Origin: Furcasterigmium furcatum | Taxonomy: Eukaryota; Ascomycota; Sordariomycetes; Glomerellales; Plectosphaerellaceae | DNA length: 64,000 nucleotides | Direction of reading: 5' to 3' | Assembly (NCBI GenBank): GCA_001599815.1 | Contig: BCIA01000003.1 | Span: 3,162,001 to 3,226,000 of the forward strand | Shown: in pieces, positions 21,394-33,960 of the stretch | How the letters are laid out: each line of letters starts with the position of its first letter | Position numbering within the stretch: position 1 is the stretch's first letter | Translations under genes and position numbers: made by a program | Notes under the pieces: generated by a model | The model's database searches: none | What the model saw: the letters and a program-made list of their open reading frames with translations, nothing else | What the model was told of the DNA's origin: nothing

Positions 21394-22100
21394 GGTGTTT
21401 ACGGCTGATTTGGCGGCGCATTACACCCTCTTGGTGCTGCTGCTGATCGATCCGGAGCTCTCCTGAAGTGATGCCATGTCTCCAAGACTCGTCGGATGGT
21501 GCCATCTCAGTGCCTGGGCAGAATACATGGGTCAGAACCCGGCAAGAGGGTTGTGGAAAGGATGCCCGCCCGCCCTCGGAACGATCACGTCGACCAGACT
21601 TCAGATCGAGCCAGAGCTCATTGAGATGGCTGCTCTCTCTTGACTTGGGCAAATCGAGATGACCTCTCTCCTAAGCTCAGAAAATTGAGATAGCTTCTTA
21701 CTCAACGAGAAGCAATTCCAAAGACTGCCGAGTCGACTTTGAGCAGCTCTGAAGACAACATATCTGCACGGTAACATCACTCAACTGGCCATGTATTCTA
21801 CGGCCCTTATATCTATGTGAGAGGTTGGGGTAGGTAGTGTATTTCTTGTCCAATACTGTCCTGTAATGGACGATGCTTGCTTTTGGGTTTAAACCGGCAG
21901 CTGTCTAGCACGAGTTGACGATGTTCTGGTGGACTATGGCACAACCGACTTCAGTTCCATCCAAGTTCTTCCTACTTGTCCTTTCACCTACTTATACTTA
22001 CTTACCTACAAGCAGGAGTAGTACTAACTACTACCTTAGTTCTAGATCCCGTGACGTTCGAATGCAAGCTCCATAATCTCCTTCTGGGCCTCCAGCTACA
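21394..22100. other. Intergenic region between two gene remnants
   Basis: About 0.7 kb, somewhat more AT-rich than its surroundings near 21650-22040, with short TACT/TTAC repeats (about 21985-22035). No intact gene is seen. Confidence 0.4.
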
Positions 22101-22127
22101 TCGTGCTCGCTCAACCCCAGACTGGCA

Positions 22128-22427
22128 GGGTCTCTTTCCGGGTATCTCTGGATCCATTCCTCTCCTTTGGCGAACAATGTCAACGAAGAGGCGTTCCTAA
22201 CGGCCCTGATCAGCTCTATCGGCAGCGTGGGCTCGACGATGGGCTTCGTCATCTCGACCAGCCAGTTCAACCACATCGAGTCGTGCGCTATCAACCTGGC
22301 GCTCTTCGTGCTCGCCATGCCGTCTCTAAGCTAGGTGGCCTTCGCCAAGATGTCGGAGACCTCGTACAGGGCTAGTCTGGAGGACCTGGCCGATGTGGAC
22401 GAGGATTTGTCCGTTTCGGGATGTTGA
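22128..22427 (+). pseudogene. Fragment of a multi-span membrane protein (transporter-like), broken
   Basis: A plus-strand frame reads LAGSLSGYLWIHSSPLANNV, then NEEAFLTALISSIGSVGSTM, GFVISTSQFNHIESCAINLA and LFVLAMPSLS. It hits TAG at 22332-22334 and continues VAFAKMSETSYRASLEDLAD to TGA at 22425-22427. The alternation of hydrophobic segments and a charged tail resembles the last spans and cytosolic tail of an MFS-type permease, but I cannot name the family. The TAG falls where Trp is likely. No start codon or upstream part is present nearby, so this is a truncated remnant. Confidence 0.5.
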
Positions 22428-23476
22428 CGTCGGCGATTTTAAGAATGAAGCCGGTGTTAGTGACAAGGTGGTTGCGGCTTGAGCTGGGCGGACGTGATGG
22501 GGTTGGTGGAGGGAGAACGTGTTAGTTATCGCAGGTACATAATTTACACATACAGTAGCCGGTGGAAAATTGTGTCATACAGCACTCAGACGCACAAGCG
22601 GTTGATGTGCATCTCTTTTCAAGACTGGACTTGAATCGAAATCAGGGGCTTGGAGTTGCCCAGTACAGTCGGGTGTGTCGGCCCGCGCCCTGTTGGCAGC
22701 TGCTGACGCCTGGCCGACTCCACCAGCCCAACCCCTGCACCAGAGTGGACGGGCTCAAAATCTTGGAGCCGCCGCAATTTTCTCCCACATCCAACCTCAC
22801 CAACCTTTCGTCGCCTTGCACCACTGCGACCTCGACCGTCCCATCCGTGTCTCTACGCCCTCAGCCCTCGCTCCTCGCCAATCCCATCCGGTAAGATCGC
22901 ACCTGTTCTCCTTTCTCCACCCCCTTCATTCAAATGATGAGTCCCAAACACCCTCCACTCAATAGGAAGAGCCGTCTGAGACTCCCCCGGGCCGCTCTGC
23001 CACCTGCTCGCAGGCGCGTAAACGGTCCCTCGGCCAAACCCTCCTTGGAAGCGCGCTCGACGTGCTGGCCTCCGCTGGCGCCGAAAGGCGCTGCGAGGGG
23101 TCGGCGGCAAGGAGGCCGGTGGGCGGCGTTGTGCTTTTAAATCGGGTTTCTGAAGATTTTATACTCGCTCCTCTCCCATGTTGATTTCTCACGCGAGGGG
23201 GCTGCAGCTGACATTTCTACTCAGGGTTGGACGGAACTGGCTGAACGGACTGGACAGGACAGGACGGGACGGGTGGTGAGGTGTGTGGGCATGGCGTCGT
23301 CTGACGGGATTTGGGGCGTTCTTCGGGGCAATTGACTTGATGTGTGATTTCTCGAAGCATTTCACGATGTATTACGCCATAAGTACTCCCATGGCTACGA
23401 GCCAACCCTCGGGTATCAACTAAACCATTTCTCCCAACGCCATTGTGCCTCGTTTTTGATGTTTGTGACCGACGCG
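22428..23476. other. Intergenic region downstream of MPH1
   Basis: About 1 kb; a GGACA-like simple repeat occurs at about 23248-23275 (GACTGGACAGGACAGGACGG). No credible gene. The region is convergent with the end of MPH1. Confidence 0.5.
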
Positions 23477-26400
23477 TCAGGCATACTCCTCGTCTTCGGT
23501 GTCGGATTGCTCCACCAGAACCGGACGCTTCATCAAGAAGCGTCTCCCATTATCCCGTGGCGCTATATCCTCGTCATCTTCGTCCTCAACCTCGGACGCG
23601 TCGTCTTCCGATTCGTCAATGACGGCGAGGCGAGATCGTTTGCCCCCCCACTGCTCTGCTGTTCAGCACCTCGTCAATGTCAGGGAGCTCCTCCAGGGAC
23701 TCCTGAGTGCCAGAGATCTGCGACGAGATCATTAACGGGTGTGATCTGGTCGCCGTGGTCTCCTTTCCTCTCAAGGGCATCGGTGATGGCGCCGCACTTG
23801 AAGGTAGAGTGGATGCTGGGGGACTCGTGATGGGGTCGTCATTGACGAATCCTTCAAGATCGCTTCCGCGATCCGAGCCGTCTGTGCTGAACATGTCGCT
23901 GTCCCTCTCGCAGTCGTCACCCAGCTCGTCACTATTGATCCCGCCGCGCTTTCTGGGAGCGGGCTTCTTCCTCGGTTTCTTGGGCGCCTTGGGCTTCTTG
24001 GCACGCATTGGCTGTGCAGACTCTTCCTCGATGTCCTCCTCGTCTGATAGAGCAGGGATCGAACGTCGCGGCGCGGATCCTGTCGATTTTCGCTTCTTCT
24101 TCGGAGGCGGTAGCTCTTCGGGGGCTTCCGAGTCAGAGGCATCAAGAACCTCTGCTATCGTATGCTTCCTTGCGGAGACGGCGGCGTCTTCGGTGTCGCT
24201 CGCGTAATCTGGCGACGGGAGATCTCTCCACCTGCTGTTGTCCTTTTCGCCATATGGACGGACCCAGCAATCCCCAGGATCGCGATACCCATCAGCCAGT
24301 GTCTGCATCAGCTTGACAAACTTCTTCGACCTTTTGCCGTGCTTGATTTTTCCGACAGGCCGCAGGACGCGCTGAAGCCGGGGATGTGCCGTGAGGCTCG
24401 GTGGTTCCACCACGGCATCACCACCACTGACAGGCAGAGACCTGTACGTGCGGTCCAACTCGGCTGTCTGCCTGGCGCTGAGCAGCACAGACTCTATTGG
24501 CGGTACTTCAGCCATCTCATCCATCTCGGATGGCTGCGGCGGCTTAGGAGGGGCATCCTTTTTCTTGGGGCGACCTCGTTTCGCCCCCGACGGAGCGCCT
24601 CCCAAATCAGAGGCCTTCATGAAACCTGTCATTACACCATCCGGCATGTGGAATTTCTTGGGCGGGACCTTTTTGCCTTTTGCTGCTGTCCTTCGCTTGC
24701 CCGGTTCTGGGAGTGACGTGTTCTGGGTGTTCTCCACGGGGATGTGGATGAACTGCTTGTCGACTTCCGGCCGAATGTGCCTTGGTATGATGCGTGGGGA
24801 GAGGTCGTGTCTGAAATTGAACCTGCTCCCTTCGCAGATCGTTTTCTGCATCTGTTCGTAGTTATCTCTTGCTCTGGCGAAGTTGTCCGCCTCTTTGCCT
24901 TTCATGAGCAGGAGCACAACATGGCCTTCCCTCTTCCGGCCTGTTCGCCCCATCCGCTGCAGCATCCGGATGGGCGACGAGGAGGCATCGTAACAGACGA
25001 TCAGGTCGACCTGGCCAATGTCCAAGCCTTCCTCGCCGATGGACGTGGCCACAAGGACGTTGAATTTGCCCTTCTTGAACTGCTCGACAGTCTCGATCTG
25101 CTCTGATTGTTTCATGCCTGCGGATCTCTTCGAATCGGCCTGACCCACGAAGACCGTGGCATTGATCATCGGCTTGTGAATGTTGAGCGCTCGGACGATC
25201 TCTTCGGCACTGTCTCTGTATTCGCTGAAGACGATCGCGCGTGTCGTGCCGCCTCTTGCTTCTGCGTCGATGAAGTGGTTCATGATGGTGTTGGCGAGCT
25301 CTGCCAGCTTCGGGTGGCCGACAAAGTCTGGGATGCGGAGCCATGACTCGATCCTGTCCATCATCTCTTGGAAACTCGCATCCGACGTGATCTGCTGCTT
25401 ATACTTCGAGGCTTTCGCGCCCTTGGCCTCCACGTCGGTCCTGAACTCTTTCAAGTTGTCGTAGAAGGGCTTGATGCCGTGAAAGTTGAGTAGCTTGATC
25501 GAGTGCGCCAGCGACTTGAGGATCGCGAAAATGGCCCGCATCATGTTCTGAAGAGGCTGCGGTCTGTTTCTCCCAATGCTGTTATACCATTCCTTCTCCT
25601 GCTGCATAAGCCCGTAGGTGGTAATGCCCATTGGGTCGCGACCGTAGTAGATGTTCTGCTGAGTGAGCTTGTCCATCAGAAACTTCAGAGCTTTGGTGAA
25701 CAGAGTCTTGATTTCGCACATCTCGTCAGACGGGTCGAGAAGACGCTGATCGATGTTTCGGGCGTGGACGTATTGACGAATGTCCATCGAGTCTTCGGTT
25801 CGAATCTCGGTGTGTGATATGCCGAGGTTGTCCATGACCTCTTGAACCGTCTCAACCTTGGATCCCGGAGTTGCAGTCAGAGCCAGAACCCGGAAGTAAG
25901 GATTGAAGCGGCGGATCTGCTTTGTCACCTTGGCGTAAGCGTACTCGCCTGTCGCTCGGTGGGCTTCGTCGATGACCAGGAGAACGATAGATTTCGGATC
26001 GGCATAGCCCCGCGATATATCGTTGAGCAGCGTCTGAGGTGTCATGAAGAAGACGCGCTTCGACTGCCATTCTTCAGCGCGCAGCGCGGGGGCACACTCT
26101 CCCGTGAGCATCGTAGTGTCTGACCGAGATATTCCCACAATGTTGAAGCAGGCATCCACCTGTTGAGCCACCAATGGCTTGGTAGGCGCGACAAATATGA
26201 TCTTGGAATCCTTCGTCCACCGATAGTAATTCAGCATCACAGTGGCGGCGATGAAGGTTTTGCCGAGGCCTGTGGGCAGGGCCACCAGGGTGTTGTTGAA
26301 CAGCCCATTCTTGACGATGCTGTACTGATAGTCGCGGGTGGCTCCGAGGTTTTCGGGGTAGACCCAAGTCTTCAGAGCTTCCAGGTCCAGGGTATGTTGA

Positions 26401-26783
26401 GTGGGAACGTCCGGCTTGTCCCCTCGATATGCTCTCCCCAAGCCCGAAGGAACTCGCTCCTCTGGTGGCGAGTCTATCGTCTCTCCAAACAGAGTAGTCT
26501 GTCGAAAACTACCAGAACCGTTCCTGATAAGGCCTTGCGAGGCCCGGGCTGTGAGCTGCCTGGACGGCGCTGTGGGTGGATGTTCTGGAGAGGATGAGAA
26601 GGCGTCCGTAGGAAGGTCGTCGAGTTCATTGGGATCAAAAGTGCCACCGTTGGTAGTAGCAATTGCAGCCCCAGAACCTGTAGTCATGGGAATTGATGTG
26701 AAAGAGTCACCTAAGGCAGATTGTGTGAGAGCTTCCACCAGGTCCTCATCGGCAATGTCATCGTCGTAGTCGTCCGAGTCCAT
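23477..26783 (-). CDS. MPH1: ATP-dependent DNA helicase MPH1 (FANCM family), with an apparent frameshift near the 3' end
   Basis: Starting at ATG 26783, 1055 codons are open. The SF2 helicase motifs are complete: Walker A TGLGKT (171-176), DEAH (272-275), ALTATPG (301-307), the insert typical of MPH1/Hef (about 330-500) and motif VI RMLQRMGRTGRK (606-617). Basic and acidic stretches with likely nuclear signals follow. The family unwinds D-loops and regulates crossover and fork repair. As read, the frame ends at 23616 with ...GGQTISPRRH. Removing one base from the C7 run at 23643-23649 lets it continue KRSRLAVIDESEDDASEVED and onward to EQSDTEDEEYA and TGA at 23479-23477 (about 1101 residues), an acidic tail typical of nuclear repair proteins. 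I therefore annotate to 23477 and mark the C7 run as a sequencing or assembly error, or a true mutation. The gene is divergent from MEX67. Confidence 0.92.
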
Positions 26784-27912
26784 TGTGGGCTGAGAAGTGA
26801 GACTCGAAGTAAAGAAGGAGGCAAGATCAGAATGGTTATGTTAATATGCCACTAGAGTGACCTTCCTTCTGAGGATGAAGACCATTTGCACTGTTGGTGT
26901 TGGGGGTGGTTGATAGGCTGGAGTAGTTTGAGTAGTTTGTTGGTTTGGAGTTCGTGAGACGCGTCGCAAGTGCTCCGCACCTGCCACCTGAACGCGAAAC
27001 AAGCTCCCAATCACGTGACCATCATGAGCGTGTCCATGACTAAGCTGCCATCCATGGAATTGCGTGAAAGCCACGCCTTGGTTTCTTGAATCTATAGTAT
27101 CCTGATCTGATGGCCCGGGACAATATTTGTCATGCGAGCATAAGCTACGCCTAGATTTCTCATCACTACCACCTGCCAATGTTTGCTAGGTAGAGGACAT
27201 ACCTTCGTCGAAGGATCATGTTCTTACCAGGCAGCCGGGTCTCTGGCTTTTGATTGGTTGGCTTGTTGAGATTCCGACCTCTGATTGGCTATGCATCACC
27301 CTCGCACGGCTGCCTGCTGGGGGCATGAGCTGCAGATTCAAACGTCATGGGGACTTTTTCTGCAAGCGGCAACGCCTCTGAAATCCCACCACCTCCAACC
27401 CCATTCATAACTACCTTACGCGCTTTGTTGCGCCTGCATCTTTCATTTATCGCAAAAAACGTCTACGGTCAAAGACTCGGCCGCTTTTGACAGCGTTACC
27501 TCTCACCAAAGGCCTTTGTTCGCGACTTCGAGGACAACTGTGCACACGAAGAAGCAGCAGGCCCTGGAACTGGCTCAGGCCAACTTCTTGCTCCGCGCGG
27601 TGCCAGTTGCAGCAGTCCTGCTCACAGGGCAAAGAGGGCTGCCGACCCTCCTCTGTCTTTGTCTCTGCACCTCAAGCAAAACATCACATCACCTCTCCCG
27701 ACGACGCGTTTCACAGGGCGGCCACTTCCACCTTCTCTGTGCAAGCCCTCATCGCCTGCTGAGAAGCACAACCCCTCCACCCGGCTCGCCGAAGCGCGTC
27801 ATCCGACTATAGGACGTCTGGTCTCTCCAAACAACCCCACGATCAGAACACGAACGACTTTGTCGCCTATTACCAAAAAAACAAACAAAAAACCCACATC
27901 GGCCACGCAACA
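26784..27912. promoter_or_regulatory. Divergent promoter region, MPH1 (-) / MEX67 (+)
   Basis: About 1.1 kb between two start codons. Visible sites are the palindrome TCACGTGA at 27012-27019 (a bHLH-type E-box) and two ATTGG (reverse CCAAT) elements near 27251 and 27284. The MEX67 side is a pyrimidine-rich leader ending in an A-rich patch before its ATG. Factor assignment is inference. Confidence 0.5.
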
Positions 27913-30123
27913 ATGGCGCCTAACACCCGTCGCGGCGGCCCAAACCAGCGCGGCGCGCCCCCTACCTCGAGAGCCGCAAGTCGCGGCGGTATTGGCAAGC
28001 GATCCAGCGGCCGTCCCGTCCCCACAGATCGAGATGGCGACCTTGACATGGACGCTGCCGCCGCTGCCCGCGCACGACGCGGTCCTGCCGACTCGTCGGC
28101 CAAAACACGTCGCGGTGGTGGACCAAGCAAAGCACCCACGAGAGCCAGTGAGAGGGTTAAAAAGGCAGTCCAGAAACACTTGGATGGTGAAGGAATGGAC
28201 TCAGTCAAGAGGAAACAGGATACACCCCTGGTCTGGCTGGATGTCAGGGGACTGGCCGACAGCAAAGCGGCAAGCAACCCAGGTGGCGGCGTCAAGGATC
28301 TTCTTTCGTTCCTCGAGCGCAAGGCCACCGGCCTAACACAGAGAGCCCCGCCAGTCGTTATCAAGCAAGTAAGTTAAATTAACCAAAGAACAGGAGGGAG
28401 CCACATAGGGACGCCGAATGGTATCAAGACTCGTCGACACACCACTGCATGCCGCCGATCGAGAGGAAGGCCACCACAGCCATCCATACCGGCTGCTTAT
28501 GCCCTGCCTGTGACCCTCAAAGGTCACTGTTTGGGATGTAAATGCTAATGATCAATAGCACCGACGCAATGGAGCTATAGTGGAGATCGGTGCTACCCGG
28601 GAGGACGCAGAGGAGCTCCTCAAGGTCAACGACTTCAGCTTCGCTAGTGCCAAACTCGCCATCACAGACCACAACGGGTCGCTAGCAGGAGCCCGAGAGT
28701 CCAGGGCCTCAGCCGACGAGCTCAAGAGCAAACTGACAAATGTCCTGTCACTGCGCTATCTCGTCACTGGCAAGCTTCTAAAGCTCGACGCACTCGGCCA
28801 GGACGCCGCCCTCGTGGAGATGGGCTTCCTCCAGTCCAAGGATCGCGCCGAGAAGCTCATTGCAGTCATGATGAAGATCTGCGATGACCTCTTCAAGACC
28901 AACAAGGATAAAATGGAGAATATTCACAGCATCAGCCTCGCCAACAATGGCATCACCTCGATTCAGCAGGTTGAATGTGTCGCCGAGACATTTCCCGATC
29001 TTCTCAACCTCGACCTCAGCGGCAACAACATCAGCAAGCCATCCGACCTGGCCCGATGGAAGGGCAAGTTTCGCAAACTCCACACGCTCTACGTCACAAA
29101 CAACCCCCTCAACATCGCCGATCCCAAGGTCAGGGCTGAGCTGGTCCAGTTCTTCCCGAAGCTCACGGACATCAATGGCGAGCAATTGACGCCAGAGCAC
29201 CTGGAACAACTGCGTACTCTGATCAAGCCCAGGCCGATCCCTCAACATGGCCCCGATTTCCGCGACGTCAACGGCCGAGGAGAAGAGTTTCTGGTCGTCC
29301 TCTTCAGTCTCTTCGATACAGATCGCCACGGCCTGTTGGCCAAGTACTACGACGACGAAAGCCAATTCTCTCTATCCGTCGACACCAATGCGATCCGTGA
29401 CAAGGACGTACCATCACTGCCTTGGGCGCAGTACATCCAAAGATCGCGCAACTTGACCCGAATCACCTCTGATCACGGCCGCAGAACGCGCCTCTTTACC
29501 GGCAGAGAAGTGATCCTCCCCGTCTGGAAAGACCTGCCCCCTACGAAGCACCCGGATATCAAAACGGAAACCGCCAAGTTCATCATGGACTGCCACCTTC
29601 TTCCTGGTCTTGTCGACCCCCACGGCCAGTCGCCCTCTTCCCCTGGTCTGATCCTCCTCGTCCACGGCCAGTTCGAGGAGGTTGATAAGCCTACGGGTAA
29701 ACAGGGCATGCGCAGCTTTTCACGCAGCATCGTCCTTGGTCCAGGAAAGCCAGGCGGCAATGATATTCGCGTCATCAGCGACATGTTATCGTTGAGGTCG
29801 TACAACGTGCTGCCAAATGTGCTCGCTGCTCCTGCTGCGCCTGCTGTGCCTGCTGTGCCTGCTGTGCCTGCTGCCCCCGCCGTCGCCCAGGTGCCGAATG
29901 AGGAACAATTCGGCCAAGCAAAGATCGCGGAGCTGTGCAAGCGGACCAACATGACGCCTGAGTATTCGAGGCTGTGTCTTCAAGAGACTGGCTGGGACTT
30001 TGACCGGGCTCTCGTGGTCTTCAACGAGAAGAAGGTAAGTTTTCTGCTATCATTCACACCGAATCATTCCCCTGACCTTGAATGCAGGCGCTTCTCCCCG
30101 CAGCTGCTTTTGCCCACCCATGA
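27913..30123 (+). CDS. MEX67: mRNA export receptor MEX67 (NXF family)
   Basis: Three exons, 27913-28368, 28559-30034 and 30088-30123, give 655 residues. The N-terminus is an Arg/Gly-rich RNA-binding tail (MAPNTRRGGPNQRG) leading to a degenerate RRM-like domain. Leucine-rich repeats lie at about 271-364 (SISLANNGITSIQQ, LLNLDLSGNNI, HTLYVTNNPLNI, FPKLTDINGE). An NTF2-like domain follows (about 394-590: DVNGRGEEFLVVLFSLFDT, LPGLILLVHGQF-type core), then an Ala/Pro/Val repeat linker (about 570-590) and a UBA-like TAP-C domain (about 604-655, EEQFGQAKIAELCKRTNMTP ... GWDFDRALVVFNEKK). The short last exon ends ALLPAAAFAHP. Mex67 with Mtr2 carries mRNPs through nuclear pores by binding FG repeats via the NTF2-like and UBA-like domains. 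The order of all four domains makes the call firm. Confidence 0.93.
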
Positions 30124-33100
30124 AAGCGCAAGAGCTTCTGCCACGGCCACCAGGGCCATTCCGGCCAGAACTAAGAGAGAATGCTCTGGCTGTGTACGAT
30201 ATATCTCAAGAACTCATATGAAGATTCCGGGGGGTGTTGAAAATTCAAGAAACCACCCGCACAAGCCTCTTTGCGCAGGGCGGGCCAGAGCAATGTCAGG
30301 AAAGACGATATGGAGCAGACGAGGGCGGAGACGATGCAGTCGACGCCTCGGCGAGCAAGAGCTGCTTGCAGTGCATGGGTGAACGCATGGATGGGAGCGA
30401 GGAGTATACAGCAAGAGAATGCTATTACATGAGACCAACGTCGATGTGAGGCACAACGCATACTCATCAACGACCATGTCTTCGATCTCAAAGTGACCGG
30501 AGTCGTTACGCTTGGGGTCCGGCCAGTGTTCTAGTGAGGTTCAATCTGCTCGTCTGCTCATTGCCTGGATTATTCCACCTGCCACGAGTCGCGGCGTCAA
30601 GCAGAGTCCTTACTATGCTTTGGAACCAGAACGGAGGAGGACGAAGCCGACCACAGTCGGCCAGTCGTTTTGAAGGGCAAGGGGAATATCTAGGGGGATT
30701 AGATTATAATCAACGGTTTTGGAATTTAGTTGTTCGGGTATTGTCAAATTGAAATACAACATTCGGTTTGAGGAAATGCGTCTTCCGTGTCTGATAGGCC
30801 GCTCTGTGGCATGCGTGCATGTGATGATCTTGTCACAAGGGTCAGAAAGTATATTGGCCGGTCCCATATCCTACCGTTCAGATGGCTATTTATTGAAACA
30901 AATGGAAGTTGAGTGAGGAAAATGTATTCGAGTTCCATCTCGACCTCCAGCGATAGAGAGACCATCTCAACTGCCTGAGGCTCGATCTGAATGCTTATCG
31001 ATGTGGCTGTTGCGAGGACGACCATGTATTATTCAAACATTCTGCCTATAACCCCTGTTTTGAGAAGTTATCTGCGCCGGCTGTGGCCAAGGCATCTGTG
31101 CTCTGATATTGAGATAAACCCATCACATTGGAGGCTTGCTTGGACATCACGACTGGAACAGCGAGTGTTCGCTATTCTGGACACAATACCCGAGCCGAGC
31201 CCAGGCCTGAGACTCTCGCTTGGCGAAGCGCGGTCCAATATATGTACTTGGCGCGGCGGAATTGCTAGAAAGGCTTGAGCGCAAAGTACGTATTGAGACG
31301 GAAGTTGGCGCCCAAGACGGTCATGTCCTGAATAGTGCTGGATGGCCGGTGCACGGGCTGCAAAGAATCTGGGACTCCGTCATGGGGCCGGCAAGGCTTG
31401 GAGGAACTTCGAAGCCTAGCACCAAGAGCTGACGGCATTGTGTGCAAGATGTGCAGGCGACGTGACTTGAAGAGGCAAGCCTGGAGTGTTGTTGTCCATT
31501 CCAGCCCAACGAGCAGCCACGGACGTCGCGCGCATCTGGAATTTGGCCAGCACCTCAGAGAGATGGGATGCGCGGGTCCGTGCTGTGCAAAAACTTGATA
31601 TAATTACAGCGTCGATACATGTGTACCTGACATACTTGCAGATTGCTCGACGCCGCACTGTTGTTGTTCATGGATTGCTCGAGCCATGGGGCGCGCATTG
31701 CAGCCCGTGGAGATGCACAACGTGTAAATCGGCGACGCGCCCAGCCATGTCATCCGCAGACGAGCCGGACGGTTGGGAAATCAAGGAGCATGGAAAGATT
31801 AAGATGCGGATGGGAGGACTGGCGTGTGATGTCATGGTTTGTGATGCTGGATTTGGTGTTGCTGGATTGCTTATTGCAATCAAGCTCTCACAGGAGAGAG
31901 GACGGGAGGAAGATGAGGATCGTCAGAGCTCTGGTGAGCGGGCGTGGAATTGGCGCTGGCGCTGGGGCGTGGGACAGAAGAACGACAAGGGTCTCACGAT
32001 GGCGCGTTTCAGTCGAAGGCCGCAATGTGGGTTGACGGGCCTGGGAGCAGGGGCCAATCAGGCGATGCTGGATGGTTTCTCTCACGATGTTTGGCCCATT
32101 TCTGGACCCCATGCTGCTTGTCGCGGCGAGCCGAGGGACCTTTGATGTTGGACTGATGCAAGGAGCTGTCTTTGTTTCTGCCTCCTGGTGGGCGGGGTGG
32201 TGATGTTTCTGCTGGTGCTGGCGGTGCGTAGGAGCGTTGCCGAGATATTACTTTCATACTTATCCAAAGAGCACAGCTTCGGATGAGGCGTCGTGGGTAG
32301 ATTGGCGACGAGAGGCTCTGAGCGCGTCCGCCAGTCAGCACCAGTGGAGGCACAGAGGGAGGTGCTATTCTTGTCTGTGTGCACCCCGGGGACCTCGCGA
32401 AGCTGTGGTTTTCAGGTCAGGTCAGGTCGGGAACCAGGGATGGCCGACCCCAAATGCAAGGCACGGAAATGCATCGTGGCTCTCATTGGCCAAACCACTC
32501 CTACCCCTTTTTCTCAGCCCGGGGTATGCGCCTCGCCAGCGGCTTCGATTGGGCGCCGGCGGATGATGGGGTACCCGGAGCTGAGAGGGTACTTTAGGTC
32601 TTACTGCCGCCGCGCCTGGAGCCCTGGTCACTTCCCACTCTGTGATACCTTGGCCATGGTCTGCGCTAAGCCTGTCTAATCCACTCTTCAACGCTCTTGC
32701 CATCCGTGATTGGCCCATCCTGTCCGAGCCCCCCTTGGCCTTGTCGCGAGACCATGTCCAATGCTCCTTCTGGACCCTTGCACCTGCCTCTCACAGGAGG
32801 GAAACACGAGAGACGGTTGGGAAGGCGCTGGGAGGAGGACGAACGGGAGTGCTGGGCCTTGTCTTGTCGCTCGCTCGGACGTCCATCCTGCCTCCCATCG
32901 AGTCCGTCCAGTCCTGCTCACCTCATGTCCTCTGTCTTTTCCATCGTCACACCCACCTCGGGTCTTTCCTCCTCGCTCTCACTCGGTCGAGGCAGTCCAA
33001 GTGCTGTTGCTGCTCATCGTCTGGCACGTTGATATCGTCGTTGATTCACCAGTCTAGTCTGCCTTTCAGGAGACTTCAGTCATTCATTATTGTTATTGCT

Positions 33101-33960
33101 GCTCTTCCATCAGACGACGTCCCGTCTCCGTCTCGTCATCCAGCCTCAGTCTCCGACGACACGAGCCCATCTTCGATTCTCCCGCCTTGAGTCCAAAGGA
33201 CCATTTCAGCCAGACATTTCCTCAGAAAGGCCCAAGGCCTGTGTTTCGGGTTGACTACGCCGAAGTCGACGACTCGTCCAACATCAGCTCCCCTTGATTG
33301 ATCGGGCCGCCCACCCTCGCCTAACCTGCGACAACTACGCCCTCAGAATCGACCAGGACGACTAGACAGTTCCTGGTAAGATCAACCTGCCTGGACGCCC
33401 AGCAATTGTCCTCGCCCTCCCTTCCGGCTGGAAACACGAGAAACTTTGTTCTGTAGATCATCATCTGAGACCAGACAGTTCGGCCGCTGTTTTGTCTCGA
33501 ACGCCCACCGGTTGTTGGTCGACTTGACTCCTGCCCACGAGGTATCTTCCCGATCTAAACGTCCAGCATTCCCGACAGCCCAGCGCTCTTGTTGCGCGTT
33601 TCGGTACGCCCAAGAACTTGTCGTCAACAATCAGATCGCGAAACCGCGGTATCTGCCCCGTCCGGCTTCATCCCAAATCACTGTAGGTGGACTTCTGTGC
33701 TAGCTGCCAACTGTTGTCGCTCATTCATGCGAAGTCTCGACCCCCTTTTACCGTTCGGACGACAAGCCTCGAGTCCGACGACGGTTCCTGGCTGAGGCAC
33801 GCGCACTCCTCACCATTTCGAGTTGCTCTGCCACCTAAGCTATGCTATAGGAGCCTGCTCGCGAACACCGCCGAGGCCGCCCTCCTCGACTACCCCATCT
33901 CAACTTCGCAGCTCCTCTCTACTCTCTTACTCGTCCGCGACCAGGACACGAATCATCACC
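30124..33960. other. Intergenic region and long leader, about 3.8 kb
   Basis: No supported gene. From about 32680 to 33960 the plus strand is C/T-rich with many short upstream open frames, consistent with a long leader of the Kelch gene, and possible leader introns (for example a GTAAGA donor near 33376). The 30124-32600 part shows no protein-like frame. Confidence 0.5.
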
